Shown here: positions 38,901 to 47,629 of the stretch, one piece after another
Numbering within the stretch: position 1 is the stretch's first letter
Layout: each line of letters opens with the position of its first letter
Assembly: GCF_900163965.1 (NCBI RefSeq)
Contig: NZ_FULE01000018.1
Span: forward strand, 87,282 to 151,281
DNA: 64,000 bases
Direction of reading: 5' to 3'
From: Vibrio ruber DSM 16370
Lineage (GTDB): Bacteria > Pseudomonadota > Gammaproteobacteria > Enterobacterales > Vibrionaceae
Made by a program: the position numbers and the translations under genes
The notes under the pieces: generated by a model
Told to the model about the DNA's origin: nothing
Database searches by the model: none
Seen by the model: the letters and a program-made list of their open reading frames with translations, nothing else

Positions 38901-40469
38901 CTGAGCAAACAACTGTTTGAAATAGTGGGATAAATGCTGGGACTGGTGAGACAGTACCGCCAGTGGCCAGTCCGCCCCCATCGAACCTAGCGGTTCATAG
39001 CCGGTCTGAGCCAGTGTCAGGATAACCTGATTGACTTCTTCACTGGTGATCCCAAATGCCTGCTGGCGGTGGAGCAGCCGTTCCGGTTTTGGCTGATTGT
39101 GTCCGGTTTCGGCTTCAGGCAGCGATTTCAGGCTGAGCAGATTATCTTGCACCCACTGTTCGTAAGGTTGTGCATTGGCAATACTTTCTTTGATCTCTTC
39201 GTCGGAAATGATCCGGCCCTCTTCGAGATCTGCAACAAAGATTTTGCCGGGCTGGAGACGACCCCGGTATTGAATATTGTCTGCGGCGATATCGACGACG
39301 CCTGATTCGGAAGCCATGATCAGGAAATCATCTTTCGTCACCGTGTAGCGGGAAGGGCGCAAGCCGTTGCGATCCAATGTTGCACCGACCATCACACCGT
39401 CGCTGAAACAGACTGAAGCCGGGCCGTCCCACGGTTCCATAACATTGGCATGGTATTGGTAGAATGCGCGGCGCTTGGCATCCATTTTTTTGTTTTCCTG
39501 CCATGCTTCCGGAATCATCATCATCAGCGCATGAGGCAAACTACGACCTGAGAGAACCAGCAGTTCTAACACCATATCGAAGTTGGATGAATCGGAGCTG
39601 TCTTCCTGACAGATCGGTAACAGCATATCGATTTCTGCTTGGGTAAACCGGTCTGATTCTAGAATGGCTTCCCGGGCTTTCATCCAGTTGAGGTTACCGC
39701 GAACCGTATTGATTTCACCATTATGGGCAATATAACGGAAAGGCTGAGCCAGACGCCATTTGGGGAAGGTATTGGTTGAAAAACGAGAATGAACCAATGC
39801 CAGCGCTGTCACCATGGTCGGATTTTGCAGATCGAGGAAATACTGCGGGACTTGCTCGGTGGTTAACTGTCCTTTGTAGATCAGTGTCTTATATGACATC
39901 GAGTTGATGTAAAAGTCATCACCGATATTGGAGATACTTTCCAGACAGACGCGCACCGTATAGTTACGCAGCACATAGAGTTTGCGTTCCAGTTCTTCAG
40001 GGGTGATGCCCGGACCGCCACTGATAAAGACGTGTTCGAATTGTGGTTCGGTACTGAGCGGATCGGCACCCAACATATGGTTGTCAGTCGGGAGAATCCG
40101 ATAGCCCAGAATTTCTAAATCCAGACGCTTGGCGTTTCTTTGCAGAATGTCACGACACTGTTCGCGTTTGTACTCATCTTTCGGGAACAGGACAACGCCC
40201 ACACCATATTGATCGAAAGCGGGCAAACGAATGCCGAGTTTGACGGTTTCTTCGAGCAGAAACTCATGCGGTTTCTGGAGTAGAATACCTGCACCGTCAC
40301 CGCTACATGGGTCACATCCCTGACCACCGCGGTGTTCCATTCGGGCCAGCATATCCAGTGCCTGAGTGACAACCTGATGCGACTTACGGTTTTTTAAATG
40401 GGCGACAAAGCCAATACCGCAGGCGTCATGCTCCAGTTCGGGCGTGTATAGCCCTGATGAATTTAACAT
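35937..40469 (-). CDS. gltB: Glutamate synthase large subunit GltB (second type)
   Basis: This is a second large GOGAT subunit. The chosen ATG at 40469 has GGAAGG 8 bp upstream and gives 1510 residues starting MLNSSGLYTPELEHDACGIG, so a 16-residue propeptide precedes catalytic Cys17. A TTG seven codons upstream is rejected. The class II glutaminase, central, FMN ([29 protein letters not shown]) and 3Fe-4S (MMRKCHKNTCPVG) regions and the C-terminal beta-helix are complete. It differs clearly from the other GltB in the Fe-S region (CPVG versus CATG) and in the propeptide. It lies divergent from yhcC, as gltB does in E. coli. Confidence 0.97.
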   Translation of the reverse strand: MLNSSGLYTPELEHDACGIGFVAHLKNRKSHQVVTQALDMLARMEHRGGQGCDPCSGDGAGILLQKPHEFLLEETVKLGIRLPAFDQYGVGVVLFPKDEYKREQCRDILQRNAKRLDLEILGYRILPTDNHMLGADPLSTEPQFEHVFISGGPGITPEELERKLYVLRNYTVRVCLESISNIGDDFYINSMSYKTLIYKGQLTTEQVPQYFLDLQNPTMVTALALVHSRFSTNTFPKWRLAQPFRYIAHNGEINTVRGNLNWMKAREAILESDRFTQAEIDMLLPICQEDSSDSSNFDMVLELLVLSGRSLPHALMMMIPEAWQENKKMDAKRRAFYQYHANVMEPWDGPASVCFSDGVMVGATLDRNGLRPSRYTVTKDDFLIMASESGVVDIAADNIQYRGRLQPGKIFVADLEEGRIISDEEIKESIANAQPYEQWVQDNLLSLKSLPEAETGHNQPKPERLLHRQQAFGITSEEVNQVILTLAQTGYEPLGSMGADWPLAVLSHQSQHLSHYFKQLFAQVTNPPIDPIRERMVMSLNTYLGKDQNLLSESPAHCRKVELESPVISNAELEKLRAIDNEHLQAKTLDIVFQASGEPGKLERALKRICQYAEDAVIDGYSIILLTDRAVNSNHAAIPGMLAVGAVHHHLIRKGLRAKCGIVIETGDARETHHFATLLGYGANAVNPYLVTETIVDLQQKNKLDPQTDINTLFDHYRKGINGGLLKIFSKMGISTLQSYHGAQIFEALGISKAVVDKYFTGTVTRIQGLTLDDIAKEVLIRHRLGYPLREIPLQVLDVGGVYQWKQRGEQHLFNPETIHLLQHSTRNQDYTQFKAYAEAVDRQGDKAVTLRSQLEMVKNPAGAIALDEVEPIESIVKRFATGAMSFGSISYEAHATLAVAMNRLGAKSNSGEGGEDPIRFEKKANGDWERSAIKQVASGRFGVTAYYLTNADELQIKMAQGAKPGEGGQLPGDKVDDWIGATRHSTPGVGLISPPPHHDIYSIEDLAQLIFDLKNANRAGRVNVKLVSEAGVGTIASGVAKAKADVVLIAGYDGGTGASPISSIRHTGLPWELGLAETHQTLLKNGLRNRIVVQADGQMKTPRDLAIATLLGAEEWGVATAALVVEGCIMMRKCHKNTCPVGIATQNKTLRERFDGRVDDVVTFFRYMAQGLREIMAELGFRTIDEMVGQANKLKIRSDIEHWKYRNLDLSPLLHMESPRSGDGIFCQTTQNHALDNILDRQLIEVAQPALQDGKAVQAEFPICNTDRSTGTMLSNEISKIYRDQGLPQPMHVKFTGSAGQSFGAFLSKGVEFEVEGDANDYWGKGLSGGTLVLYPNHNASLVAEENIVVGNVCFYGATSGESYIRGKAGERFCVRNSGARVVVEGIGDHGCEYMTGGVAIILGSTGRNFAAGMSGGVAYVWDTDGDFQNKLNPELVDLDPLDSEDIQLLETMLNNHIRFTGSEVVQRFMDNFEQNLQSLLKVMPRDYKAVLQKRQAAQQVPTTEAEAV

Positions 40470-41062
40470 TGATACATCCTTCCAGTTCAATAAAGACGCA
40501 CACTGACAGGAGGGTTCTTTCCCCCTGATAATGGTGTGTCTGGTCCTTTTTATCTTTATTGTCTCAAAACCGACGGGTGGTGCCGGTCTGAATCCGTTCC
40601 GTCTCCCACCGGAAATCAGGTGGGAAAAACAATCCTTGGTGATATGCAGGTCATTCTTTATATGCAGCTAGTGCTTTATTTTGGTGGGTTAGCTTATCAC
40701 CGAAGTTTTGTCTGTTACCTCGTCTCCAAATATGACAAATACGAACAAAACTGAAACTATCCTACATTTTTGTGACATAAAATCCAATAGCAAACGATGG
40801 AATTTTTATGCAGGTTAATCGATTGCAAAAGCGGTAAAAGTTAACTTTTATTTAACATTGAATGAGTGTTTATTTATTGATGTGGGTTAGGGCGATCCTG
40901 AATTGATTATTCTAAAATGAGTGAAATTATCAGTATGTTGTAATTTTATTTCGTAGCAGCTTGTTGTTTCTTCTGTGAAATGACGTGGTCGGGGACCGGC
41001 ATACGAATGAGTTTGACAACATTTGTCATTGATACAATTGAATATTTATTTCGGGGCCGGGT
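40470..41062. other. gltB-yhcC divergent intergenic region
   Basis: This 593-bp gap has no supportable gene. It holds a hairpin-forming repeat TCCCACC, 8 bp, GGTGGGA (40604-40625), which would lie in the gltB leader RNA but has no T-run. A dyad TGACAA-CAT-TTGTCA (41014-41028) lies 35 bp before yhcC and overlaps a TTGACA hexamer at 41013. The rest is AT-rich. Promoters for both genes must be here, but I see no box pair strong enough to call. Confidence 0.5.
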
Positions 41063-42007
41063 TTGAAACAGTTACATGAGCTGGTGAATACATTAGGGCA
41101 AGATCTGAAACGTCGTTATGGCGAACGGGTTCATAAATTAACATTACATGGCGGATTCAGTTGTCCGAACCGGGATGGCACGATTGGCCGGGGCGGATGC
41201 ACTTTTTGCAATGTGTCTTCGTTTGCTGATGAGCAGACCCGGCATCAGAGTATTGGTGAGCAACTGACAGCACGCGCAGGTGAAGTCTCACGCGCCAAAA
41301 AATATCTGGCTTATTTCCAAGCCTATACCAGTACCTATGCCGAGGTCGAACGGCTCAGGCAAATGTATGAAGAAGCGCTTTGCACAGCCGATGTGGTGGG
41401 GTTATGTGTCGGTACTCGTCCGGATTGTGTAGCACCCGGGGTGTTGGAACTGCTGGCCGGTTATCAACAACAAGGCTATGAAATATGGCTGGAGCTAGGG
41501 CTGCAAACTGCGCACCAACGCACTTTGAAACGGATTAATCGGGGCCATGATTTTTCCTGTTATGATCAGGTCACCAGACAAGCCCGCTCATTAGGGCTGA
41601 AAGTTTGCACTCATCTGATTGTCGGGCTTCCCGGAGAATCGCAGCAGGATAATTTTGAGACGCTTGAGCAGGTGCTGAATACCGGGACTGACGGGATTAA
41701 GCTGCATGGGTTACATATTGTGGAGGGGAGTGTGATGGCTAAGTCCTGGCGTGCCGGCAGACTACAGGCTCCGGAGTTATCCCACTATGTTGAAACGGCC
41801 AGTGATATGATTCGCAGAACACCGGCCGATGTGATTTATCACCGGGTCTCGGCATCCGCCCGCAGGCCAACTCTGCTCGCTCCGTTATGGTGTGAAAATC
41901 GGTGGTTGGCGATGACGGAAATAGAACGTGACCTGAACCGGAAAGGAGGGCAGGGAACCTTGAGCGGTGAAGCATTTATTTTTCCTCATGGGCAAGATAT
42001 AAAGTGA
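41063..42007 (+). CDS. yhcC: Radical SAM protein of the YhcC/TIGR01212 family
   Basis: This 314-residue radical SAM protein is close to E. coli YhcC. The three clustered cysteines for the 4Fe-4S centre are in CPNRDGTIGRGGCTFC (about residues 34-49). AYFQAYTSTYAEVERL, GTRPDC and LELGLQTAH are conserved family blocks. The reaction is not known to me. The only start that fits the family N-terminus is TTG at 41063 (MKQLHELVNT), with only a weak ribosome site. The position beside gltB and before arcB matches E. coli gene order. Confidence 0.88.
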   Translation: MKQLHELVNTLGQDLKRRYGERVHKLTLHGGFSCPNRDGTIGRGGCTFCNVSSFADEQTRHQSIGEQLTARAGEVSRAKKYLAYFQAYTSTYAEVERLRQMYEEALCTADVVGLCVGTRPDCVAPGVLELLAGYQQQGYEIWLELGLQTAHQRTLKRINRGHDFSCYDQVTRQARSLGLKVCTHLIVGLPGESQQDNFETLEQVLNTGTDGIKLHGLHIVEGSVMAKSWRAGRLQAPELSHYVETASDMIRRTPADVIYHRVSASARRPTLLAPLWCENRWLAMTEIERDLNRKGGQGTLSGEAFIFPHGQDIK

Positions 42008-42161
42008 CGGAAAAAGAATAAATCAGGGGAGCGGCGAGTTGTTTTTGCGGTTGTTGGTATTTTTTCAGTGACACAGTTAGATATCTTACTCAAACATATA
42101 GAGTATTTATGAAATAACTTGTTATTCTTATAAGAAGAATTGTTAACAGAAGGTAATAGCG

Positions 42162-43559
42162 ATGTCGCAGTTGACATGGGAGCATTATACTCAGTTGGAA
42201 ATTGCGCTTGGGATGGGGAGTATCATTGCTGTACTCGCCGGAATTGCCTTATGGATGCTATACCGCCGAAAAGTTCGTCATCTGCATGATATGTTTGTCC
42301 ATGTGCCATGTGCGTTATTAATGGTGTCACGGAAAAACCACCAAATTTTGTTTGCCAACGAGCTGGCGCAACATGCTCTCCAGCTGCAAACGCATGGTCG
42401 TCTTTTCCAGTTCTCTCCTTGGGTGAGTGCTTCTCAGCGTCAGCATTTCTCTGAACTCATCGATAAAAGTTATCAGGAGCATTCCCCCCAGTTCATCGAC
42501 TGGCCGGTCGGTGAAGAGCACTCCGTCCAGATTGAATTTCAGGTCAAGGACACGGTGTTTCAAGGACAAACGGCCTGGATGGTACAAATGCTGATTCACC
42601 ATGAACGCGCTGAAGTCATCGGTGAGCAGGATACGATTCAAAGTGATGATCTGATGCAACAGCTCTGGGATGCTTCTCCGGATGCGATCGCGGTCATTCA
42701 GGATGATGGTTGCTGCCGTTCTTGTAATTTGTCGTTTGCCCATTTGTTAGCACTGGATGATATGACGCAAGTGATCGGGAAGCCGCTCACTTGGAAGCAA
42801 CAGGAGGCGCCCTTTTTTCAACAGTTGTTCGCGTTGAGTGAACAAGATCTGGAGTCCAAACAACCGATTCGCTATATTGACCAACTCGCGAGAGAGCCGC
42901 GGCAATGGTTTGATGTGGTCAAATCTGTTTATCGTTCACCGGCAACCAATCAAGTGCTGGCACTACTGATTATCCGCGATATTACCGCCTGGTATTCCGG
43001 TGAAGCTTCAGCGCAGCTGATCAATGCTCACCACATCCACTCTTTTGATCAGTTGACCGGGATTGTCAGCCGGCGGCGTTTCGATGAAACGTTGGATACG
43101 CTATGGCATATTCATATCCGGGAAAAGCAGCCATTGGCGGTGATCTTGTGTGATGTCGATTGTTTTGAGAGTTACAACCAACATTATGGTGATGAGCAAG
43201 GTGATGAGACGCTATGCACGGTTGCGTTGGCTTTGCAACGGGTGATGAGCCGTTCTTCAGATTGTATTGCCCGCTATGACGGTGATCGGTTTGCCTTTAT
43301 TTTGCCGAATACCCATATCGATGGTGCCTGTTGGGTTGCTGAAAAAATTCATTCCGAATTTAAACAGATTCAATTGCCTCATCCGGTGTCGGATGTCTCT
43401 AACCATGTCACGGTGAGCATGGGGATTGTTTCTCTGATTCCGAAAACCGATGAGTTGTCTGATCAGTTTGTCGCCTACGCGGAACAGGCGCTGCATCAGG
43501 CCAAAATGCAGGGTCGTAACCGCACATGTGTCTATTATGAATCTTTGGGCAGACGATAA
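42162..43559 (+). CDS. Membrane PAS-GGDEF protein with degenerate active site
   Basis: This 465-residue protein has one N-terminal membrane helix (about residues 18-33), a poorly conserved sensory region, and a PAS-like domain starting near residue 165 (LWDASPDAIAVIQDDGCCRSC). A C-terminal GGDEF domain follows from about residue 295 (FDQLTGIVSRRRFDETL). The metal aspartates of CDVDCF (331, 333) remain. The signature GG(D/E)EF is DGDRF at 373-377, and the usual FKxYND is FESYNQ. The RxxD inhibitory-site motif RSSD (364-367) is kept at the right distance. It is therefore more likely a c-di-GMP receptor or regulator than an active cyclase. It lies between yhcC and arcB, 88 bp before arcB. Confidence 0.88.
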   Translation: MSQLTWEHYTQLEIALGMGSIIAVLAGIALWMLYRRKVRHLHDMFVHVPCALLMVSRKNHQILFANELAQHALQLQTHGRLFQFSPWVSASQRQHFSELIDKSYQEHSPQFIDWPVGEEHSVQIEFQVKDTVFQGQTAWMVQMLIHHERAEVIGEQDTIQSDDLMQQLWDASPDAIAVIQDDGCCRSCNLSFAHLLALDDMTQVIGKPLTWKQQEAPFFQQLFALSEQDLESKQPIRYIDQLAREPRQWFDVVKSVYRSPATNQVLALLIIRDITAWYSGEASAQLINAHHIHSFDQLTGIVSRRRFDETLDTLWHIHIREKQPLAVILCDVDCFESYNQHYGDEQGDETLCTVALALQRVMSRSSDCIARYDGDRFAFILPNTHIDGACWVAEKIHSEFKQIQLPHPVSDVSNHVTVSMGIVSLIPKTDELSDQFVAYAEQALHQAKMQGRNRTCVYYESLGRR

Positions 43560-43647
43560 TGGATTGTCTGCACGCCGTTCGGACGCCTTGGTCCGGACTT
43601 GCTGTTCCTGCCGAACTTAGCGCGATATCGTTGTCTGGAGCGTTTTA

Positions 43648-46029
43648 ATGAAACCGATGAAAAATCTGGCTCAGTATTATGTGGACTTGTTGGTTAAGCT
43701 GGGGATTCTCCGTTTTTCAATTCTTTTAGCCCTTGCGCTGGTGGCGTTGGCGGTGGTCGTTCAGGTCGGGATTACCCTCGCATTGCATGGTTATGTTGAT
43801 AATATCGATATTATCCGTTCGGTGTTTTTCGGATTAATTATTACCCCTTGGGCGGTCTATTTTCTTTCTGTCGTGGTGGATCAACTGGAAGAATCGAGAC
43901 AGCGCTTATCCAAACTGGTCGCAAAACTGAAAGATATGCGCTCTCGCGATCAAGAGCTGAATTACCAGTTACAGCAGAATATTGTCAAACTGAATCAGGA
44001 AATTGAAGAGCGGATCAAAGCCGAAGAAGCGCGTGAAGAAGCTATGGCTGATCTGGAAAACGAGGTCTATCAGCGGGAAAAGACTCAGCTTGAGCTTGCT
44101 GAGAGAACAGCATTATTACGTTCATTTATCGATGCTTCTCCTGATTTGATTTATTACCGCAATGCCGATGGTGTTTTCTCCGGGTGTAACCGGGCGATGG
44201 AAGAGCTGACCGGGAAAAAAGAGCGAGAGTTGGTCGGGCTGACACCGTGGGATGTTTACAGTGAAGAAATTGCGCAGCCAATTGTAGAAACGGATCAGCA
44301 GCTGTTCTCACAAAATTGCGCGATTACCTATGAACAGTGGCTGGAATATCCCGATGGGCGCAAAAACTATTTTGAAATCAGGAAAGTGCCGTTTTACAGC
44401 AAAGAAGGGCGTCATCTGGGCTTGGTTGGGTTTGGCCGGGATATCACTGAGCGTAAGCGTCATGAAGAGTCCCTGGAAAAAGCCAGTCGTGATAAAACCA
44501 CATTTATTGCCACTATCAGCCATGAGTTAAGAACCCCGCTGAATGGGATTGTCGGTCTGAGCCGTATGTTATTGGATACGACCATGACTCAGGAACAACG
44601 GAAATATCTGCAAACTATTCACGTCAGTGCCGTCACTCTGGGGAATATCTTCAACGATATTATTGATATGGATAAATTTGATCAGCGCAAACTTGAGCTT
44701 TTCCCGCAGCCGTTGAATCTGGGTGAGTTTGTCACGGAAATTGAGAGTCTGGCTGCATTAATGGCGGAGCAAAAAGGGTTGCGCTTTGATCTCGAAAGGC
44801 TGACCGAGTTGTCGTATGTGGTGATGGTTGATGGTACCCGGTTACGACAAGTGCTGTGGAACCTAATTAGTAATGCGATGAAGTTTACCCGCGAAGGCGG
44901 GATTGTCATGACCGTCAGTACCGATATTGAGGATGACCATGCACATATCGTCATGGATATTGAAGATACGGGAATTGGGATTGCCGAAGCAGAATTGGAT
45001 AAGATTTTTGCCATGTATTATCAGGTGAAGTCAGGCAAAGATAACCTTCATGCTGTGGGAACCGGCATTGGTCTGGCAGTATCACGACAACTGATGAACC
45101 TCATGAATGGTGATATTTCCGTGAGTAGTGAGGAAGGATTCGGCAGTACTTTTACCATTTCACTGAATGTACCTTTGGTCGATGATGCCCAGCTTACGCC
45201 TGCTTCCCCCGTGATGGAGAAAAAGCTCAATATCTTTATGGTGGAAGATATTGAATTGAATGTAACGGTTGCCAAATCACTGCTGGAAAGTTTAGGCCAT
45301 TCAATTACGGTGGCAATGAGTGGTGAAGAGGCGAAGAAACTGTTTGTGCCAGATCGCTATGATTTAGTCTTGCTCGATATTCAGTTGCCGGATATGACCG
45401 GTTTTGATGTGGCTCAGTTCTATCGGGAACAATATGGGCACGACTACCAGCTCCCCCCCCTGGTCGCTTTAACGGCCAATGTGCTTAAAGATAAACGGGA
45501 ATATTTGGCGAAAGGGATGGATGATGCCATCAGTAAGCCGCTTTCAGTGATTGCCGTTCAGAACGTCATTCATCATTATTTTGGTGCGGCACATGAAGCT
45601 GATCATGACACCGAGCCGCGCAACGACAATGTGGTTGAGATGCCTCGTCCTCATACAGAAAGCGATAAGAAACAGGATCAGTACAGCCGTATTCTGGATC
45701 TGGATATGTTGAATTCTTATGTTGATATTGTCGGCAAGCAGCCGGTTCTCGACAGTATTACCATGTTTGAATCAATGATGCCGGATTATCTGGATATTTT
45801 GGATTCGAATATGATTGCCAAAGATCAAAGCGGGATTGTTTCTGAAGCGCACAAAATTAAAGGTGCTGCCGGTTCTATCGGCTTGGCCCGGATTCAGGCC
45901 GTGGCTCAAAAAGCACAATCACCGCAAGCACCGGCATGGTGGGAGAATATTACCGACTGGGTTGAAGAAATAAAAACCGAATATCCGCAAGATATCCAAT
46001 TACTTCAGCAGTGGCTCAGTGAAAAATAA
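43648..46029 (+). CDS. arcB: Aerobic respiration control sensor kinase ArcB
   Basis: ArcB is the tripartite hybrid kinase that reads the redox state of the quinone pool and phosphorylates ArcA. The 793-residue protein has two membrane helices (about residues 20-41 and 55-77), a coiled-coil linker, and a PAS domain (SFIDASPDLIYYRN). The HisKA/HATPase domain carries His292 in ISHELRTPLNG, the receiver domain Asp577 in LVLLDIQLPDMTG, and the C-terminal HPt His735 in EAHKIKGAAGS. All phosphorelay residues are present. The gene is convergent with arcA, a pairing absent in E. coli, where the two are far apart. Confidence 0.98.
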   Translation: MKPMKNLAQYYVDLLVKLGILRFSILLALALVALAVVVQVGITLALHGYVDNIDIIRSVFFGLIITPWAVYFLSVVVDQLEESRQRLSKLVAKLKDMRSRDQELNYQLQQNIVKLNQEIEERIKAEEAREEAMADLENEVYQREKTQLELAERTALLRSFIDASPDLIYYRNADGVFSGCNRAMEELTGKKERELVGLTPWDVYSEEIAQPIVETDQQLFSQNCAITYEQWLEYPDGRKNYFEIRKVPFYSKEGRHLGLVGFGRDITERKRHEESLEKASRDKTTFIATISHELRTPLNGIVGLSRMLLDTTMTQEQRKYLQTIHVSAVTLGNIFNDIIDMDKFDQRKLELFPQPLNLGEFVTEIESLAALMAEQKGLRFDLERLTELSYVVMVDGTRLRQVLWNLISNAMKFTREGGIVMTVSTDIEDDHAHIVMDIEDTGIGIAEAELDKIFAMYYQVKSGKDNLHAVGTGIGLAVSRQLMNLMNGDISVSSEEGFGSTFTISLNVPLVDDAQLTPASPVMEKKLNIFMVEDIELNVTVAKSLLESLGHSITVAMSGEEAKKLFVPDRYDLVLLDIQLPDMTGFDVAQFYREQYGHDYQLPPLVALTANVLKDKREYLAKGMDDAISKPLSVIAVQNVIHHYFGAAHEADHDTEPRNDNVVEMPRPHTESDKKQDQYSRILDLDMLNSYVDIVGKQPVLDSITMFESMMPDYLDILDSNMIAKDQSGIVSEAHKIKGAAGSIGLARIQAVAQKAQSPQAPAWWENITDWVEEIKTEYPQDIQLLQQWLSEK

Positions 46030-46034
46030 CAGAT

Positions 46035-46059
46035 AAAAAAGCCTCCGTATAAGGAGGCT
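46035..46059. terminator. Terminator between arcB and arcA
   Basis: AGCCTCC (46040-46046), the loop GTATAA and GGAGGCT (46053-46059) form the stem. On the minus strand it is followed by TTTTTT, so it terminates arcA well. For arcB on the plus strand the T-rich tail is weaker and further away. Confidence 0.85.
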
Positions 46060-46085
46060 GATATAAGCTTTTGTACCTAAAACGA

Positions 46086-46802
46086 TTATTCTTCGATATC
46101 ACCACAGAATCGGTAACCTTCACCGTGAATGGTCGCGATGATCTCAGGTGTACCCGGAGTGGATTCAAAATGTTTCCGAATTCTGCGAATCGTGACATCA
46201 ACCGTCCGATCATGTGGTTTGAGCTCGCGTCCCGTCATTTTTTTCAGCAGATCGGCACGCGTCTGGATTTTGCCGGGATTCTCACAGAAGTGAAGCAGAG
46301 CTCTGAATTCGGAGCGAGGTAACTTATAGCTTTCACCATCGGGATTAATCAGCGAACGACTATTGATATCCAACTCCCAACCATTGAAGACGTAGCGCTC
46401 GACGGAACGTTTCTCTTCATGAATGGTATTTGAACTCATAGAGCGACTCAGGAGATTGCGGGCACGAATCGTGAGCTCTCTCGGGTTAAATGGCTTAGTG
46501 ATATAATCGTCGGCACCGATTTCGAGGCCAAGAATTTTATCAACTTCATTATCACGGCCGGTCAGGAACATCAGCGCAACGTCTGCTTGTTCTCTTAGCT
46601 CTCGTGCGAGAAGTAATCCATTTTTGCCGGGTAAATTGATGTCCATAATGACCAGATTAACGGATTTATCTGAGAGGATATGGTTCATCTCTTCGCCATT
46701 ACTGGCTTCGTATACAGCGTATCCCTCTGCTTCGAAAATACTCTTAAGAGTGTTACGAGTGACTTGCTCGTCTTCTACGATAAGAATCTGCGGGGTTTGC
46801 AT
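46086..46802 (-). CDS. arcA: Two-component response regulator ArcA
   Basis: ArcA is the OmpR-family regulator that represses aerobic respiration genes under low oxygen. It is 238 residues, the E. coli length. The receiver domain starts [12 protein letters not shown], with the phospho-acceptor aspartate in [13 protein letters not shown] (about residue 54). The C-terminal winged helix includes [21 protein letters not shown]. It faces its kinase gene arcB across 56 bp. The 310-bp upstream region carries an FNR-type box far upstream, consistent with anaerobic control of arcA. Confidence 0.98.
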   Translation of the reverse strand: MQTPQILIVEDEQVTRNTLKSIFEAEGYAVYEASNGEEMNHILSDKSVNLVIMDINLPGKNGLLLARELREQADVALMFLTGRDNEVDKILGLEIGADDYITKPFNPRELTIRARNLLSRSMSSNTIHEEKRSVERYVFNGWELDINSRSLINPDGESYKLPRSEFRALLHFCENPGKIQTRADLLKKMTGRELKPHDRTVDVTIRRIRKHFESTPGTPEIIATIHGEGYRFCGDIEE

Positions 46803-47112
46803 CGGCGGTACCTAATTTATGAAAAATTTGTACTAAATATAGAACTTATTATTGGTAATATATAACACACCAGTAATGATATGTTGATAAAAAATCAAAG
46901 TATTCACACAGAATACAACATGCTCATTGCCCGCCATCCGTGGATGTGTCCTGCAAGGTACTCCGTAACCTTGTCTGATTTTACTGTTTGTTGCGGTGGA
47001 TTTTATATTGTTAACAGCATGGTAACAACGGTAGATTGTTAATACCCAACAGTTTGTTGATTTATGTCAATAGACATGAATGCTTGAAACATCGACATTT
47101 TTACAGGATGAG
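46803..47112. other. arcA-DUF3293 divergent intergenic region
   Basis: This 310-bp AT-rich region starts arcA on the minus strand and the DUF3293 gene on the plus strand. It contains a hairpin-forming CAAGGT-N8-ACCTTG around 46954-46973 and an FNR-type box at 47057-47070. I see no ORF. arcA probably has a long leader. Confidence 0.5.
47057..47070. promoter_or_regulatory. FNR-type box upstream of arcA and the DUF3293 gene
   Basis: TTGAT-TTAT-GTCAA differs from the FNR consensus TTGAT-N4-ATCAA at one position. It is centred 50 bp before the DUF3293 start and about 261 bp before arcA. In E. coli arcA is activated anaerobically by FNR, so arcA is the likelier target, but either gene could respond. 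Confidence 0.55.
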
Positions 47113-47520
47113 ATGATGGAAAAATATCAGATTGATAGTCGGCTGTGGCAAGCTTATGCCTCGACATACTTTCTTTTTTCTCAGCCGTTTCCTGTGACTG
47201 AGTTTGCTGTCATCACGGCATGGAACCCGCGCAGCAGTAAGTTGTCTTATCAACGGAATAGAGCATATAACGAACAGTTGTGCCAGCGCTTCAACAGCGC
47301 CCGGTGGACGACAGTTTTCGCGGGTGATGCAGATTTTGAATGGGTAGAAGAAAGTTTTGCAGTTGCAATTTGTCTTGAATTAGCTTTGAATTTAGGCCGA
47401 AAGTTTGAACAGAATGCTATATTTTATGTCCAGAACGAGACGGTTTTCTTGCATTCCTGTATCGATTCCAGATGTGATGAATTAGGAGCATTATCCGAAA
47501 GAATTTATGTGTCCGGATGA
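47113..47520 (+). CDS. DUF3293 domain protein
   Basis: This small soluble protein of about 135 residues resembles the DUF3293 family. The FAVITAWNPRSSKLS segment (about residues 32-46) and a later acidic FEWVEESFAVAICLELALNLG are typical. The function is unknown. I chose ATG 47113, which follows AGGA by 4 bp; 47116 and the upstream 47080 are also possible. It is divergent from arcA and followed, after about 110 bp, by the RraA-like gene. Confidence 0.72.
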   Translation: MMEKYQIDSRLWQAYASTYFLFSQPFPVTEFAVITAWNPRSSKLSYQRNRAYNEQLCQRFNSARWTTVFAGDADFEWVEESFAVAICLELALNLGRKFEQNAIFYVQNETVFLHSCIDSRCDELGALSERIYVSG

Positions 47521-47629
47521 CTGAATATCCACTTTGTCAGGGCGGTCGGGATTGACCGGGACTGAATCTGACGAGCTGGATAGTGAGCCGTCTGTAGCCA
47601 AATTTAGAATGAGATATCATGGAGGAATG

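Noticed and set aside
40604..40625. Hairpin in the leader of the second gltB as a terminator or riboswitch
   Set aside because: TCCCACC/GGTGGGA pairs well but has no T-run on either productive strand and does not match a riboswitch I know.
43577..43598. 8-bp hairpin between the GGDEF gene and arcB
   Set aside because: The stem GTTCGGAC/GTCCGGAC is real, but there is no T-run, so it is not supported as a terminator.
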